Source: CAZZKE01 sp964655005 (GTDB lineage Bacteria > Pseudomonadota > Alphaproteobacteria > Rhodospirillales > JABHCV01). From it: a DNA stretch of 21,898 nt. The notes beneath the pieces are model-generated. The model saw nothing but the letters and a program-made list of their open reading frames with translations, did not search any database and had not been told where the DNA came from. Made by a program: the position numbers and the translations under genes. Location of the stretch: the NCBI GenBank assembly GCA_964655005.1, contig CAZZKE010000050.1:1-21898 (forward strand), in the 5' to 3' direction. Positions 15,015-21,898 of the stretch are shown piece by piece. Position 1 is the stretch's first letter. Each line of letters starts with the position of its first letter.

Positions 15015-17453
15015 ATGTCTATCAAAAAAATGTTAATCGACGCCACCCATCCGGAGGAAACCCGGGTCGTGGTGATGAATGGAAACAGGCTCGAAGACTT
15101 CGATGTTGAATCTTCGGCCAGGAAACAGATCAAAGGCAATATCTATCTTGCCAAGGTTGTCCGTGTAGAGCCATCGTTGCAGGCGGCATTCGTCGATTAC
15201 GGCGGCAACCGGCACGGCTTCCTGGCCTTTGGCGAAATCCATCCCGATTACTATCAGATCCCCATCGAAGACCGCCAGGCGCTGCTTGAAGAATACAAGG
15301 CCGCCGAAATTTCCGAAGAAGGCGCGGCGGAAAGTACGGACGATGAAGCGCCGGAAATAGAGGTTCCGGCGGAACCGTCGGACCCCGCAAACGATAACCC
15401 CGGGGAAAATTCCGAGGGCGGCGAAAACGGCGAATCCGACGATACCGATATCAACGAGCACCGGAACGTCAAGACCGCCCGCAACGCCAAAGGCGTGGAA
15501 ACCCTGGGCGGCGATGACAGCGATGATGCCAGGCCTTCCCGCAAGCCGCTGAACTACCGCCGTTACAAGATACAGGAAGTCATCAAACGCCGGCAAATCC
15601 TGCTTGTCCAGGTGGTCAAGGAGGAACGCGGTAACAAGGGTGCGGCGCTGACCACTTATGTATCGCTGGCCGGGCGCTATTGTGTGCTGATGCCCAACAC
15701 CGCCCGGGGTGGCGGCATTTCCCGCAAGATCACCAATGGCGCCGACCGTAAACAGTTAAAAGCCATACTGGGCGGGCTGGAAATTCCCGATGGCATGGCG
15801 GTTATCGTCAGGACCGCCGGCATCCAGCGCAGCCGCAGTGAAATCAAGCGGGATTACGAATACCTGATGCGGTTATGGGACAGCGTCAGGGAACTGACGC
15901 TCAAATCGACGGCGCCGACCATGGTTCACGAAGAAGGCAACCTGATAAAGCGTTCGATCCGCGACCTGTACAGCCGCGACGTCGAAGACATCATCGTCGC
16001 CGGTGACCAGGGCTACAGAATGGCCAAGGACTTCATCAAGTTGCTGATCCCCAGCCACGCCAAGCGGGTGCAGCCGTATCGCGACGCGACCGTACCGTTA
16101 TTCAAGCAATTTCAGGTCGAAAGCCAGTTGGACGCCATTCATTTGCCGGAAGTCCACATGAAAACGGGCGCATACATCGTCATCAATCCAACCGAGGCGC
16201 TGGTTTCAATAGATGTCAACTCCGGTCGATCGACACGCGAACGCAACATCGAGGAAACCGCCCTTAAGACCAACCTGGAAGCCGCCGACGAAATTGCCCG
16301 GCAACTGCGTCTGCGCGACCTGGCCGGCCTGATCGTCATCGATTTCATCGACATGGAAGTGTCTCGCAACAATGCCCAGGTCGAACGGCGCCTGAAAGAC
16401 GCCATGCGCAACGATCGCGCCCGCATTCAGATCGGTCGCATCAGCCCCTTCGGATTACTGGAATTGTCGCGTCAGCGTCTGCGCATGTCGCTGATCGAAA
16501 CATCGTCCGAACCTTGCCAGTATTGCGGCGGCACCGGTATTCGCCGGACTACCGATACCTCGTCCCTGGTCGCGCTCAGGGCCATCGAAGAAGAGGCCCT
16601 GCGCAAACAGGCGAACGAGTTTATCGTTTATGTGCCCACCGCCATCGCGCTTTATATCCTCAATCAGAAGCGTTCGGCGCTGACCGAAATAGAAAGTCGT
16701 TGTGATGTTTCGGTCACCGTAACCGCCGACGAGACCCTGGTGCCGCCGGACCTGCGTTTGGAACGCGTCAGGGGAGAGATCCGGGAAGTGGTGGCCCGCG
16801 AGGCCGGATCGATGATCGTGGAAGGCGATGAGAAACCGGCGAAACGCCGCCGCCGCCGGTCCCGCAACCGGAAACCGAACGAAGGCGAAGGCGAAGGCGC
16901 GCCGCAGAAACATAGCGAGGGAGAAGCGGCGGTCGAAGACCCGGACGCCCGCCCGAACGAAACCGACGAAGAGGCCGAGGATACAAGCGCCAAACGTCGC
17001 CGCCGTGGCAAACGCGGCGGGCGCCGCCGTGGCGGTAAGTCTTCGAAACCGCTGGAAAACACGGCGGCCAACGATGATGCGTCGAGCCCGGACGGAGTCG
17101 TGGCGGCAGTCGCCGAGGCCCCGGTGACCGACACCGAATCAGCGGCCCCGGAAGCGCCCGCCGAGGCCGTTGCCGAGCCCGTCGAAAAACCAAAACGCAC
17201 CCGCAGGCCGCGCAAGAAAGCGGCGGCGACAACCGAAGCGCCGGGCGTATCGGAAATTACCGTCCCGATTGAGGTTGTGGCTGCAAGCCCGGTGGAACAG
17301 CCCCCGGTGGAACAGCCCCCGGTGGAACAGCCCCCGGTGGAACAGCCCAAGGAGGCTAATCCGGAAGCGGCCAGAACCACCGTTATCAACATTGGCGATG
17401 CGGCAGCCAGTGAAGAGAAGGAAAAGCCGAAACGCGGCTGGTGGCGGCGTTAG
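15015..17453 (+). CDS. rne: Ribonuclease E (RNA degradosome scaffold)
   Basis: RNase E cuts single-stranded AU-rich RNA, starting mRNA decay and processing rRNA and tRNA precursors. It also holds the degradosome together. The 812-residue protein opens with the conserved MSIKKMLIDATHPEETRVVV and an S1 domain split by an acidic, disordered insert (about residues 95-175), which is typical of alphaproteobacteria. The DNase I-like catalytic aspartates are D400 (SIDVNSGRST) and D443 (VIDFIDM), with the same 43-residue spacing as D303/D346 of E. coli. The zinc-link is CQYCGGTG (C501/C504). The C-terminal third is disordered, with three arginine-rich RNA-binding patches and a four-fold PVEQP repeat. 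It ends in KRGWWRR, the GWW motif that in Caulobacter binds PNPase. ATG 15015 has GGAG eleven bases upstream. It is divergent from amiC and converges on the aminotransferase with a nine-base gap. Confidence 0.97.
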   Translation: MSIKKMLIDATHPEETRVVVMNGNRLEDFDVESSARKQIKGNIYLAKVVRVEPSLQAAFVDYGGNRHGFLAFGEIHPDYYQIPIEDRQALLEEYKAAEISEEGAAESTDDEAPEIEVPAEPSDPANDNPGENSEGGENGESDDTDINEHRNVKTARNAKGVETLGGDDSDDARPSRKPLNYRRYKIQEVIKRRQILLVQVVKEERGNKGAALTTYVSLAGRYCVLMPNTARGGGISRKITNGADRKQLKAILGGLEIPDGMAVIVRTAGIQRSRSEIKRDYEYLMRLWDSVRELTLKSTAPTMVHEEGNLIKRSIRDLYSRDVEDIIVAGDQGYRMAKDFIKLLIPSHAKRVQPYRDATVPLFKQFQVESQLDAIHLPEVHMKTGAYIVINPTEALVSIDVNSGRSTRERNIEETALKTNLEAADEIARQLRLRDLAGLIVIDFIDMEVSRNNAQVERRLKDAMRNDRARIQIGRISPFGLLELSRQRLRMSLIETSSEPCQYCGGTGIRRTTDTSSLVALRAIEEEALRKQANEFIVYVPTAIALYILNQKRSALTEIESRCDVSVTVTADETLVPPDLRLERVRGEIREVVAREAGSMIVEGDEKPAKRRRRRSRNRKPNEGEGEGAPQKHSEGEAAVEDPDARPNETDEEAEDTSAKRRRRGKRGGRRRGGKSSKPLENTAANDDASSPDGVVAAVAEAPVTDTESAAPEAPAEAVAEPVEKPKRTRRPRKKAAATTEAPGVSEITVPIEVVAASPVEQPPVEQPPVEQPPVEQPKEANPEAARTTVINIGDAAASEEKEKPKRGWWRR
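17289..17348 (+). repeat. Four exact 15-bp tandem repeats inside rne
   Basis: The unit CCGGTGGAACAGCCC occurs four times without a change (17289, 17304, 17319, 17334) and encodes PVEQP each time. The unit is a multiple of three, so copy-number change keeps the frame. It lies in the disordered tail, between the last arginine-rich patch and the GWW motif, and would change the linker length only. Confidence 0.95.
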
Positions 17454-17459
17454 GCCGCC
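17443..17459. other. Hairpin around the rne stop codon
   Basis: GGCGGC (17443-17448) and GCCGCC (17454-17459) form a perfect six-pair GC stem, with GTTAG containing the TAG stop codon in the loop. There is no T-run on either strand, so it is at best a 3'-end structure or a weak two-way terminator between the convergent genes. Confidence 0.4.
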
Positions 17460-17462
17460 CCC

Positions 17463-18623
17463 CTATACCAAATTGCAGACCCGCCAATCGATCAGCTTGG
17501 CGACCGCCCGCACGATAACATCATGGGATTCGGCGAAGGAAAAGCGGATGTAGCGGTGCCCCCGTGCGGGATCGAAATCGACTCCGGGAGTCACCGCGAC
17601 GCCGGCCTCATCGAGTATGCGGCGGCAAAATTCGACGCTGTCATCGGTCAGCGCGGAAACATCGGCATACAGATAAAAAGCCCCGTCGGGGTTTGACAGC
17701 CTGTCGAACCCGGCCTTCGGCAGTTGTTCCAGCAATAATGAACGGTTGCGGGCGTAATCGGCCACATAAGAGTCCAGTTGCGCCCGGCAATCGAAGGCCG
17801 CCAGGGCCGCCAGCTGGGACAGCGTCGGCGGCGATATGAACAGGTTCTGGGCCAGGCATTCGATTGGCCTGAGCAGCTTTTCAGGCACGACCATCCAGCC
17901 CAGCCGCCAGCCGGTCATCGAAAAATATTTGGAAAAACTGTTGATGACAATGGCCTCGTCATTGCAAGACAGGGCCGTTTTGGCCTTCTGCCCGTATGTG
18001 ACGCCGTGATAAATTTCATCGGATATCAGGCGTATTTGCCGTTCCCGGCAATAGTCTGAAAGGGCCTGCAATTCCGGCCCCGACAGCATCGTCCCGGTCG
18101 GGTTGGAAGGGCTGGCGATAATCAGGCCATCCAGCCGCCCCTCAAGCCGGTCCAGGTGTTCCGGCGTCGGCTGGTAATTACTTTCCGGGCCGGTTGGCAG
18201 TTCGACCGGTTCGACATCCAGTGCCTTCAGGATATTACGATAGGCAGGATAACCGGGGCTGGCCAGGGCGACCCGGTCGCCGGGGTCGAATACTCCCAGA
18301 AACGCCAGCACGAAGCCGCCCGATGATCCGGTGGTAATGACAATACGCCGTTCCGGGACACAGGCGTCATAGAAATCCCGGTAATGATCGGATAACCGCC
18401 GGCGCAACTGCGGTAGGCCGAAGGCGCCGGTATAGCCGATGCGATTGTCATCCAGCGCCGCTTTCGCCGCCGCCAGCACCGGGCGCGGGGCGGCGGTTCC
18501 GGGCTGGCCCACTTCCATGTGCAGGACATCATGGCCGGCCGCTTCGCGGTCGGCGGCGGCGCGCATGACATCCATTACGATAAACGGCGGAATGGCCCCG
18601 CGCCCGGAGGCCTTTAAGGTCAT
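17463..18623 (-). CDS. PLP-dependent class I/II aminotransferase
   Basis: This 386-residue fold-type I aminotransferase is probably cytoplasmic. The PLP lysine is K232 in NSFSKYFSMTGWRLGW. Other markers are MEVGQPGTAAP near the N terminus, the glycine turn YTGAFGLPQLR, TGSSGGFVLAF (phosphate-binding region), SPSNPTG and SDEIYHG. It belongs to the group usually labelled aspartate/tyrosine/aromatic aminotransferase; the amino acid used cannot be told from sequence. ATG 18623 follows the stop of the upstream GGT-like gene after three bases, so translation is probably coupled. The last five residues (VCNLV) after LIDWR are encoded by a 15-base match to the end of the repeat element found at both window ends, so the tail may be acquired. 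It converges on rne. Confidence 0.92.
   Translation of the reverse strand: MTLKASGRGAIPPFIVMDVMRAAADREAAGHDVLHMEVGQPGTAAPRPVLAAAKAALDDNRIGYTGAFGLPQLRRRLSDHYRDFYDACVPERRIVITTGSSGGFVLAFLGVFDPGDRVALASPGYPAYRNILKALDVEPVELPTGPESNYQPTPEHLDRLEGRLDGLIIASPSNPTGTMLSGPELQALSDYCRERQIRLISDEIYHGVTYGQKAKTALSCNDEAIVINSFSKYFSMTGWRLGWMVVPEKLLRPIECLAQNLFISPPTLSQLAALAAFDCRAQLDSYVADYARNRSLLLEQLPKAGFDRLSNPDGAFYLYADVSALTDDSVEFCRRILDEAGVAVTPGVDFDPARGHRYIRFSFAESHDVIVRAVAKLIDWRVCNLV
17464..17478. repeat. 15-nt match to the end of the interspersed repeat
   Basis: TATACCAAATTGCAG differs by one base from TATACCAAGTTGCAG, the outer end of the repeat copy at 21706-21720; the left copy has the same motif at 146-160 in reverse. 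Here it covers the stop codon and last codons of the aminotransferase. It could be a remnant of an excised or truncated element. The match is short, so chance is possible. Confidence 0.45.
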
Positions 18624-18626
18624 AAT

Positions 18627-20321
18627 CTACTCACTGATTTTAATTCCCAGGCCAAAACCACGGGGATCGGCGATAGCCTCGCAACTTGCCGGTTCATAGG
18701 GCAATCCCTGAGTGCAGCCGACGGCGTTGACCCGACCGAGCGCCTTCGTCGCGGCGACCCGGTAGTCCCGTTTCAAAAGCCCCTGGATAGCCTTCTCGTC
18801 ATATCCCTGTTCATAGAACACAATATCGGGCAAACCGCCGTGGTGAAGCCGTTTCGCCGCCACCGATTTTTCCAGGCTGTCGACCGCGAACAAATTATTA
18901 AGGGCAACATTGATCAGCGCCGTCGGCGCCGCCGTCCCTCCCGCTGCGGCGCCGGCAAAAAAGAAATCATTGGTGGAATGATCGACCGCCAGTACGGGGC
19001 CCAGCGCCGCCGGTCCCCGCCCGCCGGCACCTGGAACCGAGGCCAGCAAAATGCCGCTGTCGCCGGCGATGACGCCGTTTCCGAACAAGCCGTTCATACC
19101 AAGCGCACAAGCGACGGCGGAGCCGTTCGAATCTACGGTGACGAATGTCGCCGCCGACGGGTCATCCGGAATTTCCCGTGGCGGAGGATTGAGAGTCCTG
19201 GCCGCCGTGTGGCGATTCGCCCGGTATGTCTTCATCAGCGATTTAACGCGATCCGGCGAGGCTATCTGTTCGACATCGACGGCGCCATCAGCCATCAACC
19301 AGCCGGCCCGACTGCCATAGGCCCGCATTTCCGCCTCCGCCAGCAGGTGCGGCCTCTCTCCGTCCGGGGTCTTGCCGTAGCGGCGGTCATCCATCAGCAT
19401 CGCCCATATTTCGGCGGCGACGGCGCCGGCAGCGGCCGGCGGCGGCGCGAAATGAACGGTAATATCGCCCAGTGGCAATTCTATGGTGTTTCGCCAGACC
19501 GGACGAAATTCCTCAAGTTCTTCCGGTGTAAGGGATCCCCCCGCCGCCGTCACCGTTTCGGCCAGGCGCCTGGCGCCGGCACCCTTGTAGATGGAATCGG
19601 CGCCGTCCTTGCGGATGCCGCCCAGGGTATCGGCCAGCCCGGGCCGGATAATTTTATCGCCTTCGCCCTTAAGGCCGCCGTCCTGGCGCCCGAACACGCG
19701 ACGCGCCCCGGGATTGGCCAGCAGGGCCCCGCCAATTTTTCCCAGGTCGGCGGCAAAGGCGCGCGAAATTCTACTTCCAAAGCGGGCCATGCCTTCCGCC
19801 GGACCGACCAGTTGCGCCCATGGCAGGCGGCCATAGCGGGTTTGCAGGGCCGAAAATCCCATAACATTTCCCGGCACCGTGTTGGGCCTTATTTTCGCAG
19901 TCCCGGCCATCGTCGAGGGTCGACCCAGAAAATCCAGTGACATGGTCCTGTTGCTCGGCGCATCGTAAACCATACAAACACCGCCACCGCCAAGCCCGGC
20001 GGTAGACGGCATGGTCACGGCAAGCGCGAAATAGGTCGCCGTCGCGGCGTCGAAGGCATTGCCTCCGGCGATCAACGTCTCCCGCCCGACCATGGCCGCA
20101 TTGGGTTCATCGGCAACCACGGCGCCCAGGAATTGAAGATCGGGATTGGCGTCTAATCCCCTCAGGCCTTTCGCCAATGCGTCGAAATCATCGGCGGTCT
20201 TTTGCAGGGCCGCGCACGAGCCCAGCACGATCACCAGTGATACAGACAGAATAACTGACCGTGGCGCATTCCTGCCGCCCAATTGACGCGGCAATAATCC
20301 ACCACTACCTTTCGTTATCAT
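18627..20321 (-). CDS. Gamma-glutamyltransferase-like lipoprotein, catalytic residues apparently lost
   Basis: This product is 564 residues from ATG 20321. A hydrophobic stretch ends in a lipobox, VLGSC with C36, so it is probably a lipoprotein. The body follows the GGT (Ntn-hydrolase) fold: NAAMVGRETLIAGGNAFDAA, TAGLGGGGVCMVYD, VPGNVMGF and VAGDSGILL-like GNGVIAGDSGILLAS. In active GGTs the small subunit starts with the nucleophile in TTH(F/Y)SVVD. Here the aligned stretch is AATFVTVD, so the nucleophile position is A390. The usual LDFRE is LDFLG, and the PGGS oxyanion-type motif reads AAAGGTAAP. It may be an inactive relative or use another substrate. The start is uncertain: the frame is open to 20597 and MFFRKKIKPS at 20351 is possible, but no candidate has a good ribosome binding site. 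It is followed after three bases by the aminotransferase, suggesting one operon. Confidence 0.8.
   Translation of the reverse strand: MITKGSGGLLPRQLGGRNAPRSVILSVSLVIVLGSCAALQKTADDFDALAKGLRGLDANPDLQFLGAVVADEPNAAMVGRETLIAGGNAFDAATATYFALAVTMPSTAGLGGGGVCMVYDAPSNRTMSLDFLGRPSTMAGTAKIRPNTVPGNVMGFSALQTRYGRLPWAQLVGPAEGMARFGSRISRAFAADLGKIGGALLANPGARRVFGRQDGGLKGEGDKIIRPGLADTLGGIRKDGADSIYKGAGARRLAETVTAAGGSLTPEELEEFRPVWRNTIELPLGDITVHFAPPPAAAGAVAAEIWAMLMDDRRYGKTPDGERPHLLAEAEMRAYGSRAGWLMADGAVDVEQIASPDRVKSLMKTYRANRHTAARTLNPPPREIPDDPSAATFVTVDSNGSAVACALGMNGLFGNGVIAGDSGILLASVPGAGGRGPAALGPVLAVDHSTNDFFFAGAAAGGTAAPTALINVALNNLFAVDSLEKSVAAKRLHHGGLPDIVFYEQGYDEKAIQGLLKRDYRVAATKALGRVNAVGCTQGLPYEPASCEAIADPRGFGLGIKISE
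20283..20311 (+). promoter_or_regulatory. Candidate promoter of the M48 protease gene
   Basis: TTGACG (20283-20288, five of six consensus) and TACCTT (20306-20311, three of six) are 17 bp apart. Transcription would start near 20317-20320, practically at the ATG at 20320, and no ribosome binding site is visible there. If used, this promoter lies inside the coding part of the divergent GGT-like gene and yields a nearly leaderless message. Confidence 0.3.
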
Positions 20322-21699
20322 GCTTGGTTTTATTTTTTTCCTGAAAAACATTCGCTTGCCGGTATCCATAGGGTTATTGGGGTGCCTGCTGTTAGCCGTT
20401 GCCACGCTGCCCCGAAGCGCCACTGCCCAGAGACTGTCGTTGATCCGCGACGCGGAAATTGAAAATACCATCCGAACATACGCAACGCCAGTATTCGTCG
20501 CCGCCGGACTGGAACCATCCGCCATCGGCATATATCTGGTCAACGACAACAGCCTAAACGCCTTTGTCGCCGGCGGGCAGAAATTATTTATCAACACCGG
20601 TTTACTGATGAGAAGCGAAAACGCCGGTCAGGTAATCGCCGTCATCGCCCACGAAACCGGGCACATTTCCGGCGGCCACCTGTCACGCATCCGGGATGCC
20701 ATGAAAACCAGTTCGGCGCAATCGATTTTGGCCTTTGTCCTTGGCGGGGCGGCAATTATCGGCGGGCGCGGCGATATCGGCGGGGCGATCATCCAGGGCG
20801 GGCAGGAACTGAGCAAGCGCAATTTTCTGCAATACAGCCGAACCCAGGAAAGCGCCGCCGACGCCGCGGCCATGAAATATCTTGAGGCAACCGGCCAGTC
20901 GGCCCGGGGAATGCTTGAATTTTTTAAAATCCTGGGCGATCAGGAACTGATGAGCGTGTCTCGCCAGGACCCCTACTACCGGTCCCATCCGTTAACCCGC
21001 GAGCGCATCCAGACGGTCGAGGACTTTATTTCCAGATCGGCCTTTTCCGATACCCCGGTATCGGCGGATTTCACCATCCGGCACCGCCGGATGAAAGCCA
21101 AACTGCACGCCTTCATCGACTCTCCGACCTACACCCTGCGGCGCTACAAGAAAACCGACACGAGCGTCGAATCCCGATATGCCAGGGCGATAGCCTATTA
21201 TCGGCGGGCCGATCTCGATAGCGCCCTGCCGCTAATCGACGGCCTGATCGCCGGCCAGCCCGACGATCCCTATTTTCACGAATTGAAAGGCCAAATCCTG
21301 TTCGAAAACGGCCGCAGCGCCAAGGCGATACCCGCCTACCGGAAGGCCGTAACGCTAGACCCCGAATCGCCACTGTTACATACCGAACTGGCCCAGGTCC
21401 TGATCGAGGCGAACGACCCGGCATTACTGCCGGAAGCCATCAAAAACCTTATCGCCTCGATCAGCCATGACCGGACCGATGGCGCCAGTTGGCGGCAACT
21501 GGCCATCGCCTACGGGCGGCAGGGCAAAACCGCCGAAAGCTCCCTGGCGCTGGGCGAAGAAGCCCTGCTGCAGGGCAACAAGAAGAACGCCATCTATCAT
21601 GCCGGCAGGGCCGAAAAACTGCTGCCCGAGGGCTCGCGGGGCTGGCTGCAAGCCCAGGATATCATGCTCGTCGCACGCAACCTGAAAGACAAGGAATGA
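20320..21699 (+). CDS. bepA: Periplasmic M48 metalloprotease with TPR tail, BepA-like
   Basis: BepA-type proteases work in the periplasm on the outer-membrane assembly machinery. In E. coli BepA helps LptD to mature or degrades stalled forms. This 459-residue protein has a signal peptide (about 1-36, GCLLLAVATLPRSATA). An M48 domain follows, with the zinc motif HETGH (H111, E112, H115) and the third ligand E177 in TQESAADAAAMKYLEATG. Glycine-rich segments that normally cover the active site lie between them (FVLGGAAIIGGRGDIGG), and RSHPLTRERI follows. The C-terminal half (about 285-440) has TPR-like helices such as YFHELKGQILFENGRSAKAIPAYRKAV, split here only by normal loops. The family assignment is firm; the BepA subgroup is inferred. 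The ATG overlaps the ATG of the divergent GGT-like gene. Five bases after its stop begins the right copy of the repeat. Confidence 0.9.
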   Translation: MLGFIFFLKNIRLPVSIGLLGCLLLAVATLPRSATAQRLSLIRDAEIENTIRTYATPVFVAAGLEPSAIGIYLVNDNSLNAFVAGGQKLFINTGLLMRSENAGQVIAVIAHETGHISGGHLSRIRDAMKTSSAQSILAFVLGGAAIIGGRGDIGGAIIQGGQELSKRNFLQYSRTQESAADAAAMKYLEATGQSARGMLEFFKILGDQELMSVSRQDPYYRSHPLTRERIQTVEDFISRSAFSDTPVSADFTIRHRRMKAKLHAFIDSPTYTLRRYKKTDTSVESRYARAIAYYRRADLDSALPLIDGLIAGQPDDPYFHELKGQILFENGRSAKAIPAYRKAVTLDPESPLLHTELAQVLIEANDPALLPEAIKNLIASISHDRTDGASWRQLAIAYGRQGKTAESSLALGEEALLQGNKKNAIYHAGRAEKLLPEGSRGWLQAQDIMLVARNLKDKE

Positions 21700-21704
21700 G
21701 CTAC

Positions 21705-21834
21705 TTATACCAAGTTGCAGAAAGAATGACTCATAGAGACGGCCTCACAAGCCTTTTGGCTAGGAGCCGACGGCGCGGCGGTGCACGGTACCGCAAGGCC
21801 GTCGGCGACAACGTCCAAAAGGCTTGTGAGGCCG
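21705..21834 (+). repeat. Structured interspersed repeat, right copy (outer right arm missing)
   Basis: The left arm (21705-21759) starts TTATACCAAGTTGCAG. The core (21760-21834) is shared with 52-127. GGCCTCACAAGCCTTTTGG (21741-21759) pairs perfectly with 21815-21833, and C21740 with G21834 extends the stem to 20 bp. Inside it GCCGACGGC (21766-21774) pairs with GCCGTCGGC (21798-21806), and GCGGT (21778-21782) with ACCGC (21790-21794). Unlike the left copy, the sequence beyond 21834 does not continue into the distal arm. The inner stems are conserved between copies, while the loop differs (seven bases here, eight in the left copy). It lies directly behind the M48 protease gene and could end or protect that transcript. 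Confidence 0.85.
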
Positions 21835-21884
21835 CCGTTCCGGTCGTCACAGCAGGCCTTCGGAGGGCGTCGAAAAGCCTTGAC

Positions 21885-21898
21885 GATGCGATCGCATC
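21885..21898. other. Perfect 14-bp palindrome at the right window edge
   Basis: GATGCGATCGCATC is its own reverse complement and is cut off by the end of the window. The preceding bases (GTCGAAAAGCCTTGAC) could be the left arm of a longer inverted repeat that continues outside. Apart from this, 21835-21898 shows no gene. Confidence 0.6.

Noticed and set aside
14855..15109. 84-codon frame in the rne leader overlapping the rne start
   Set aside because: It has weak initiation signals, no motif and overlap with conserved rne codons; it is kept only as a remark in the leader entry.
16664..17392. 242-codon minus-strand frame opposite the rne tail with a GCSTG repeat
   Set aside because: The repeat is just the complement of the PVEQP coding repeat; the rest is serine/arginine shadow sequence.
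18840..19940. 366-codon plus-strand frame opposite the GGT-like gene
   Set aside because: It is an antisense shadow with arginine-rich, low-complexity composition and no domain; the GGT fold motifs are clear on the other strand.
20322..20597. Upstream extension of the GGT-like frame
   Set aside because: It would place about 90 residues before the lipoprotein signal and overlap the signal peptide and start of the M48 protease on the other strand.
1..21898. tRNA or rRNA genes
   Set aside because: I saw no cloverleaf-type sequence or conserved rRNA segments in the gaps between genes; this was by eye only.

Overview
The window looks like chromosomal core sequence from an alphaproteobacterium, most likely near the Rhodospirillales. 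Three observations support this. The block amiC - PBP1A - prfB, divergent from rne, is a gene order typical of alphaproteobacteria. The RNase E has the acidic insertion in its S1 domain and the C-terminal GWW motif known from Caulobacter. The sequence is evenly GC-rich with dense, ordinary gene packing. I see no phage, plasmid, CRISPR, rRNA or tRNA sequence, so the species assignment is inference.

Layout, left to right. Positions 1-162 hold a copy of a structured repeat that runs into the stop codon of a large YhdP/AsmA-like envelope protein (minus strand). Divergent from it is glnE, the regulator of glutamine synthetase. A lone fliL with its own promoter-like sequence follows, then a membrane hybrid-input sensor histidine kinase (PAS + GAF + HisKA + HATPase). 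The kinase ends tail to tail, with a 4-nt overlap, against a minus-strand cell-wall/translation operon: amiC (septal amidase), PBP1A and prfB (release factor 2, with an intact programmed +1 frameshift). A 374-nt gap with a long putative rne leader separates amiC from rne, which points right. rne converges on an aminotransferase that is tightly coupled (3-nt gap) to a gamma-glutamyltransferase-like lipoprotein. That protein has lost the expected catalytic threonine. Its start codon overlaps the start codon of a divergent M48 metalloprotease with TPRs (BepA-like). Directly after the protease comes the second copy of the structured repeat.

Much of the content serves the envelope (YhdP-like, amidase, PBP1A, BepA-like, lipoprotein), mixed with RNA decay, translation termination and nitrogen control.

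The items most worth a second look are: the two-copy nested-hairpin element placed right behind stop codons, with a 15-nt echo of its end in the aminotransferase tail; the apparently nucleophile-less GGT-like lipoprotein; the overlapping divergent start codons with a possibly leaderless protease transcript; and a perfect palindrome cut by the right window edge. I found no clearly new multi-gene system; most genes are well-known families.
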